Assembly: GCF_016772475.1 (NCBI RefSeq)
Contig: NZ_CP068597.1
Location: 1 to 48,499 of the forward strand
DNA from: Paenibacillus sonchi
GTDB lineage: Bacteria > Bacillota > Bacilli > Paenibacillales > Paenibacillaceae
Direction: 5' to 3'
Length of the DNA: 48,499 nt
A program made the position numbers and the translations under genes. Position 1 is the stretch's first letter. Every line of letters starts with the position of its first letter. The notes under the pieces were generated by a model. That model ran no database searches. It saw only the letters and a program-made list of their open reading frames with translations, and was not told the origin of the DNA. This document shows, piece by piece, positions 45,376 to 48,499 of the stretch.

Positions 45376-46401
45376 ATGTCGATGTACACAACCGCCCAAC
45401 TGCTGGCGGCAAATGAGCAGAAATTTAAGTTTGATCCGCTGTTTCTGCGTCTCTTTTTCCGTGAGAGCTATCCCTTCACCACGGAGAAAGTCTATCTCTC
45501 ACAAATTCCGGGACTGGTAAACATGGCGCTGTACGTTTCGCCGATTGTTTCCGGTGAGGTTATCCGTTCCCGTGGCGGCTCCACCTCTGAATTTACGCCG
45601 GGATATGTCAAGCCGAAGCATGAAGTGAATCCGCAGATGACCCTGCGTCGCCTGCCGGATGAAGATCCGCAGAATCTGGCGGACCCGGCTTACCGCCGCC
45701 GTCGCATCATCATGCAGAACATGCGTGACGAAGAGCTGGCCATTGCTCAGGTCGAAGAGATGCAGGCAGTTTCTGCCGTGCTTAAGGGCAAATACACCAT
45801 GACCGGTGAAGCCTTCGATCCGGTTGAGGTGGATATGGGCCGCAGTGAGGAGAATAACATCACGCAGTCCGGCGGCACGGAGTGGAGCAAGCGTGACAAG
45901 TCCACGTATGACCCGACCGACGATATCGAAGCCTACGCGCTGAACGCCAGCGGTGTGGTGAATATCATCGTGTTCGATCCGAAAGGCTGGGCGCTGTTCC
46001 GTTCCTTCAAAGCCGTCAAGGAGAAGCTGGATACCCGTCGTGGCTCTAATTCCGAGCTGGAGACAGCGGTGAAAGACCTGGGCAAAGCGGTGTCCTATAA
46101 GGGGATGTATGGCGATGTGGCCATCGTCGTGTATTCCGGACAGTACGTGGAAAACGGCGTCAAAAAGAACTTCCTGCCGGACAACACGATGGTGCTGGGG
46201 AACACTCAGGCACGCGGTCTGCGCACCTATGGCTGCATTCAGGATGCGGACGCACAGCGCGAAGGCATTAACGCCTCTGCCCGTTACCCGAAAAACTGGG
46301 TGACCACCGGCGATCCGGCGCGTGAGTTCACCATGATTCAGTCAGCACCGCTGATGCTGCTGGCTGACCCTGATGAGTTCGTGTCCGTACAACTGGCGTA
46401 A
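45376..46401 (+). CDS. E: Major capsid protein E
   Basis: E (341 aa) forms the T=7 capsid with the HK97 fold. Start ATG 45376 (MSMYTTAQLLAAN); an upstream in-frame ATG 27 nt earlier lies within the hairpin and is rejected. The E-loop and P-domain helices are recognisable only by similarity. The protein is not crosslinked in lambda; D replaces covalent links for stability. Full length. Confidence 0.98.
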   Translation: MSMYTTAQLLAANEQKFKFDPLFLRLFFRESYPFTTEKVYLSQIPGLVNMALYVSPIVSGEVIRSRGGSTSEFTPGYVKPKHEVNPQMTLRRLPDEDPQNLADPAYRRRRIIMQNMRDEELAIAQVEEMQAVSAVLKGKYTMTGEAFDPVEVDMGRSEENNITQSGGTEWSKRDKSTYDPTDDIEAYALNASGVVNIIVFDPKGWALFRSFKAVKEKLDTRRGSNSELETAVKDLGKAVSYKGMYGDVAIVVYSGQYVENGVKKNFLPDNTMVLGNTQARGLRTYGCIQDADAQREGINASARYPKNWVTTGDPAREFTMIQSAPLMLLADPDEFVSVQLA

Positions 46402-46442
46402 TCATGGCCCTTCGGGGCCATTGTTTCTCTGTGGAGGAGTCC

Positions 46443-46841
46443 ATGACGAAAGATGAACTGATTGCCCGTCTCCGCTCGCTGGGTGAACAACTGAACCGTG
46501 ATGTCAGCCTGACGGGGACGAAAGAAGAACTGGCGCTCCGTGTGGCAGAGCTGAAAGAGGAGCTTGATGACACGGATGAAACTGCCGGTCAGGACACCCC
46601 TCTCAGCCGGGAAAATGTGCTGACCGGACATGAAAATGAGGTGGGATCAGCGCAGCCGGATACCGTGATTCTGGATACGTCTGAACTGGTCACGGTCGTG
46701 GCACTGGTGAAGCTGCATACTGATGCACTTCACGCCACGCGGGATGAACCTGTGGCATTTGTGCTGCCGGGAACGGCGTTTCGTGTCTCTGCCGGTGTGG
46801 CAGCCGAAATGACAGAGCGCGGCCTGGCCAGAATGCAATAA
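46443..46841 (+). CDS. FI: DNA packaging accelerator FI
   Basis: FI (132 aa) is a catalyst of prohead docking to terminase, present only during assembly. Start ATG 46443 with GTGGAGGAG upstream; the frame is open 39 nt before but that ATG lacks the site. The N-terminal half is acidic and helical (DELIARLRSLGEQLNRD; LRVAELKEELDD), and the C-terminal domain begins near residue 60 and ends MTERGLARMQ. Confidence 0.96.
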   Translation: MTKDELIARLRSLGEQLNRDVSLTGTKEELALRVAELKEELDDTDETAGQDTPLSRENVLTGHENEVGSAQPDTVILDTSELVTVVALVKLHTDALHATRDEPVAFVLPGTAFRVSAGVAAEMTERGLARMQ

Positions 46842-46852
46842 CGGGAGGCGCT

Positions 46853-47206
46853 GTGGCTGATTTCGATAACCTGTTCGATGCTGCCATTGCCCGCGCCGAT
46901 GAAACGATACGCGGGTACATGGGAACGTCAGCCACCATTACATCCGGTGAGCAGTCAGGTGCGGTGATACGTGGTGTTTTTGATGACCCTGAAAATATCA
47001 GCTATGCCGGACAGGGCGTGCGCGTTGAAGGCTCCAGCCCGTCCCTGTTTGTCCGGACTGATGAGGTGCGGCAGCTGCGGCGTGGAGACACGCTGACCAT
47101 CGGTGAGGAAAATTTCTGGGTAGATCGGGTTTCGCCGGATGATGGCGGAAGTTGTCATCTCTGGCTTGGACGGGGCGTACCGCCTGCCGTTAACCGTCGC
47201 CGCTGA
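46853..47206 (+). CDS. FII: Head-tail joining protein FII
   Basis: FII (117 aa) binds the connector after packaging and is the surface on which tails join. The start GTG 46853 is preceded by ACGGGAGGC. NMR-type fold: mostly beta with a flexible N-terminal arm. The sequence ends RGVPPAVNRRR. Twelve nt after FI; Z follows at 47218. Confidence 0.96.
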   Translation: MADFDNLFDAAIARADETIRGYMGTSATITSGEQSGAVIRGVFDDPENISYAGQGVRVEGSSPSLFVRTDEVRQLRRGDTLTIGEENFWVDRVSPDDGGSCHLWLGRGVPPAVNRRR

Positions 47207-47217
47207 AAGGGGGATGT

Positions 47218-47796
47218 ATGGCCATAAAAGGTCTTGAGCAGGCCGTTGAAAACCTCAGCCGTATCAGCAAAACGGCGGTGCCTGGTGCCGCCGCAATGGC
47301 CATTAACCGCGTTGCTTCATCCGCGATATCGCAGTCGGCGTCACAGGTTGCCCGTGAGACAAAGGTACGCCGGAAACTGGTAAAGGAAAGGGCCAGGCTG
47401 AAAAGGGCCACGGTCAAAAATCCGCAGGCCAGAATCAAAGTTAACCGGGGGGATTTGCCCGTAATCAAGCTGGGTAATGCGCGGGTTGTCCTTTCGCGCC
47501 GCAGGCGTCGTAAAAAGGGGCAGCGTTCATCCCTGAAAGGTGGCGGCAGCGTGCTTGTGGTGGGTAACCGTCGTATTCCCGGCGCGTTTATTCAGCAACT
47601 GAAAAATGGCCGGTGGCATGTCATGCAGCGTGTGGCTGGGAAAAACCGTTACCCCATTGATGTGGTGAAAATCCCGATGGCGGTGCCGCTGACCACGGCG
47701 TTTAAACAAAATATTGAGCGGATACGGCGTGAACGTCTTCCGAAAGAGCTGGGCTATGCGCTGCAGCATCAACTGAGGATGGTAATAAAGCGATGA
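47218..47796 (+). CDS. Z: Tail completion protein Z
   Basis: Z (192 aa) acts after tail tube polymerisation to place the end of DNA in the connector and prepare tails for infectivity. Very basic (many Arg and Lys, including RRRRRKKGQR near 90-100), so it may contact DNA. AAAGGGGGATGT precedes ATG 47218. The stop overlaps the ATG of U (47793). Confidence 0.96.
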   Translation: MAIKGLEQAVENLSRISKTAVPGAAAMAINRVASSAISQSASQVARETKVRRKLVKERARLKRATVKNPQARIKVNRGDLPVIKLGNARVVLSRRRRRKKGQRSSLKGGGSVLVVGNRRIPGAFIQQLKNGRWHVMQRVAGKNRYPIDVVKIPMAVPLTTAFKQNIERIRRERLPKELGYALQHQLRMVIKR

Positions 47797-48188
47797 AACA
47801 TACTGAACTCCGTGCAGCCGTACTGGATGCACTGGAGAAGCATGACACCGGGGCGACGTTTTTTGATGGTCGCCCCGCTGTTTTTGATGAGGCGGATTTT
47901 CCGGCAGTTGCCGTTTATCTCACCGGCGCTGAATACACGGGCGAAGAGCTGGACAGCGATACCTGGCAGGCGGAGCTGCATATCGAAGTTTTCCTGCCTG
48001 CTCAGGTGCCGGATTCAGAGCTGGATGCGTGGATGGAGTCCCGGATTTATCCGGTGATGAGCGATATCCCGGCACTGTCAGATTTGATCACCAGTATGGT
48101 GGCCAGCGGCTATGACTACCGGCGCGACGATGATGCGGGCTTGTGGAGTTCAGCCGATCTGACTTATGTCATTACCTATGAAATGTGA
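47793..48188 (+). CDS. U: Tail terminator protein U
   Basis: U (131 aa) caps the growing tail tube with a hexameric ring, stops V polymerisation and is the tail side of the head-tail junction. Magnesium promotes its hexamer. It has the known sequence [26 protein letters not shown]. The stop lies 7 nt before V. Confidence 0.97.
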
Positions 48189-48195
48189 GGACGCT

Positions 48196-48499
48196 ATGCC
48201 TGTACCAAATCCTACAATGCCGGTGAAAGGTGCCGGGACCACCCTGTGGGTTTATAAGGGGAGCGGTGACCCTTACGCGAATCCGCTTTCAGACGTTGAC
48301 TGGTCGCGTCTGGCAAAAGTTAAAGACCTGACGCCCGGCGAACTGACCGCTGAGTCCTATGACGACAGCTATCTCGATGATGAAGATGCAGACTGGACTG
48401 CGACCGGGCAGGGGCAGAAATCTGCCGGAGATACCAGCTTCACGCTGGCGTGGATGCCCGGAGAGCAGGGGCAGCAGGCGCTGCTGGCGTGGTTTAATG
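48196..48499 (+). CDS. V: Major tail tube protein V, N-terminal part (gene cut by window edge)
   Basis: The start [18 protein letters not shown] at 48196 follows GTGAGGACGCT. 101 codons plus one base are inside the window, continuing at base 1. The N-terminal domain forms the tube wall beta-barrel. The partial status comes from the point at which the circular sequence was opened. Confidence 0.97.

Overview
The window is one complete copy of the Escherichia coli temperate siphophage lambda, opened inside tail gene V. The first bases continue the V reading frame that starts at 48196 and runs off the right edge: 304 + 437 nt make a 246-codon gene, so the two ends are adjacent in a circular or concatemeric molecule. 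The cohesive-end site is internal, at 39243-39254. Gene order, product lengths and recognised proteins agree throughout with the lambda map that I know. The length is 3 nt below the 48,502 bp I remember for the reference, and I can place all three missing bases.

Layout: 1-10380 tail genes V (end), G/T, H, M, L, K, I, J and lom; 10392-13299 side-tail-fibre genes stf (split by a frameshift) and tfa; 13428-17715 the AT-rich, leftward b-region genes ea47, ea31 and ea59; 18280-19846 tI/sib, attP, int, xis and pI; 19860-22099 small leftward early ORFs; 22090-24205 exo, bet, gam, kil and cIII; 24278-26102 ea10, ral, orf28, sieB and N; 26261-29102 the immunity region (nutL, pL/OL, rexB, rexA, cI, OR/pR/pRM, cro, nutR, tR1); 29102-31311 cII, OOP RNA, O with ori, P and ren; 31385-34630 ninB to ninI; 34627-35555 Q, pR' and the 6S leader; 35926-37492 lysis genes S, R, Rz/Rz1 and bor; 37782-39043 small accessory ORFs; 39213-39407 cos; 39432-48499 terminase, head and head-tail genes Nu1 to V.

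How it works: pL and pR drive early transcription. N antiterminates at nutL and nutR. CII, protected by CIII, activates pRE and pI to make repressor and integrase. OR/OL and the CI/Cro balance hold the switch. O and P start replication at the iterons inside O. Q lets pR' transcription run through lysis, head and tail genes, which is contiguous across cos in the circle.

Genotype: codon changes visible here give cI857 (Thr at mature residue 66), ind1 (Lys at mature residue 117, with a HindIII site) and Sam7 (amber at codon 56), the combination of standard commercial lambda DNA. In addition there are three single-G losses: one in cII, one in Q, and one between cosB sites R2 and R1. The first two are frameshifts. 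A phage with the Q frameshift should not grow, so consensus errors are the likeliest explanation. I found no wholly new system. The best leads are the ea59/ea31 ATPase-HNH pair, which has the architecture of Septu-type defence, a JAMM domain of K split across two frames, a small early gene split at an A7 run, and a DUF3950-type ORF beside cos.
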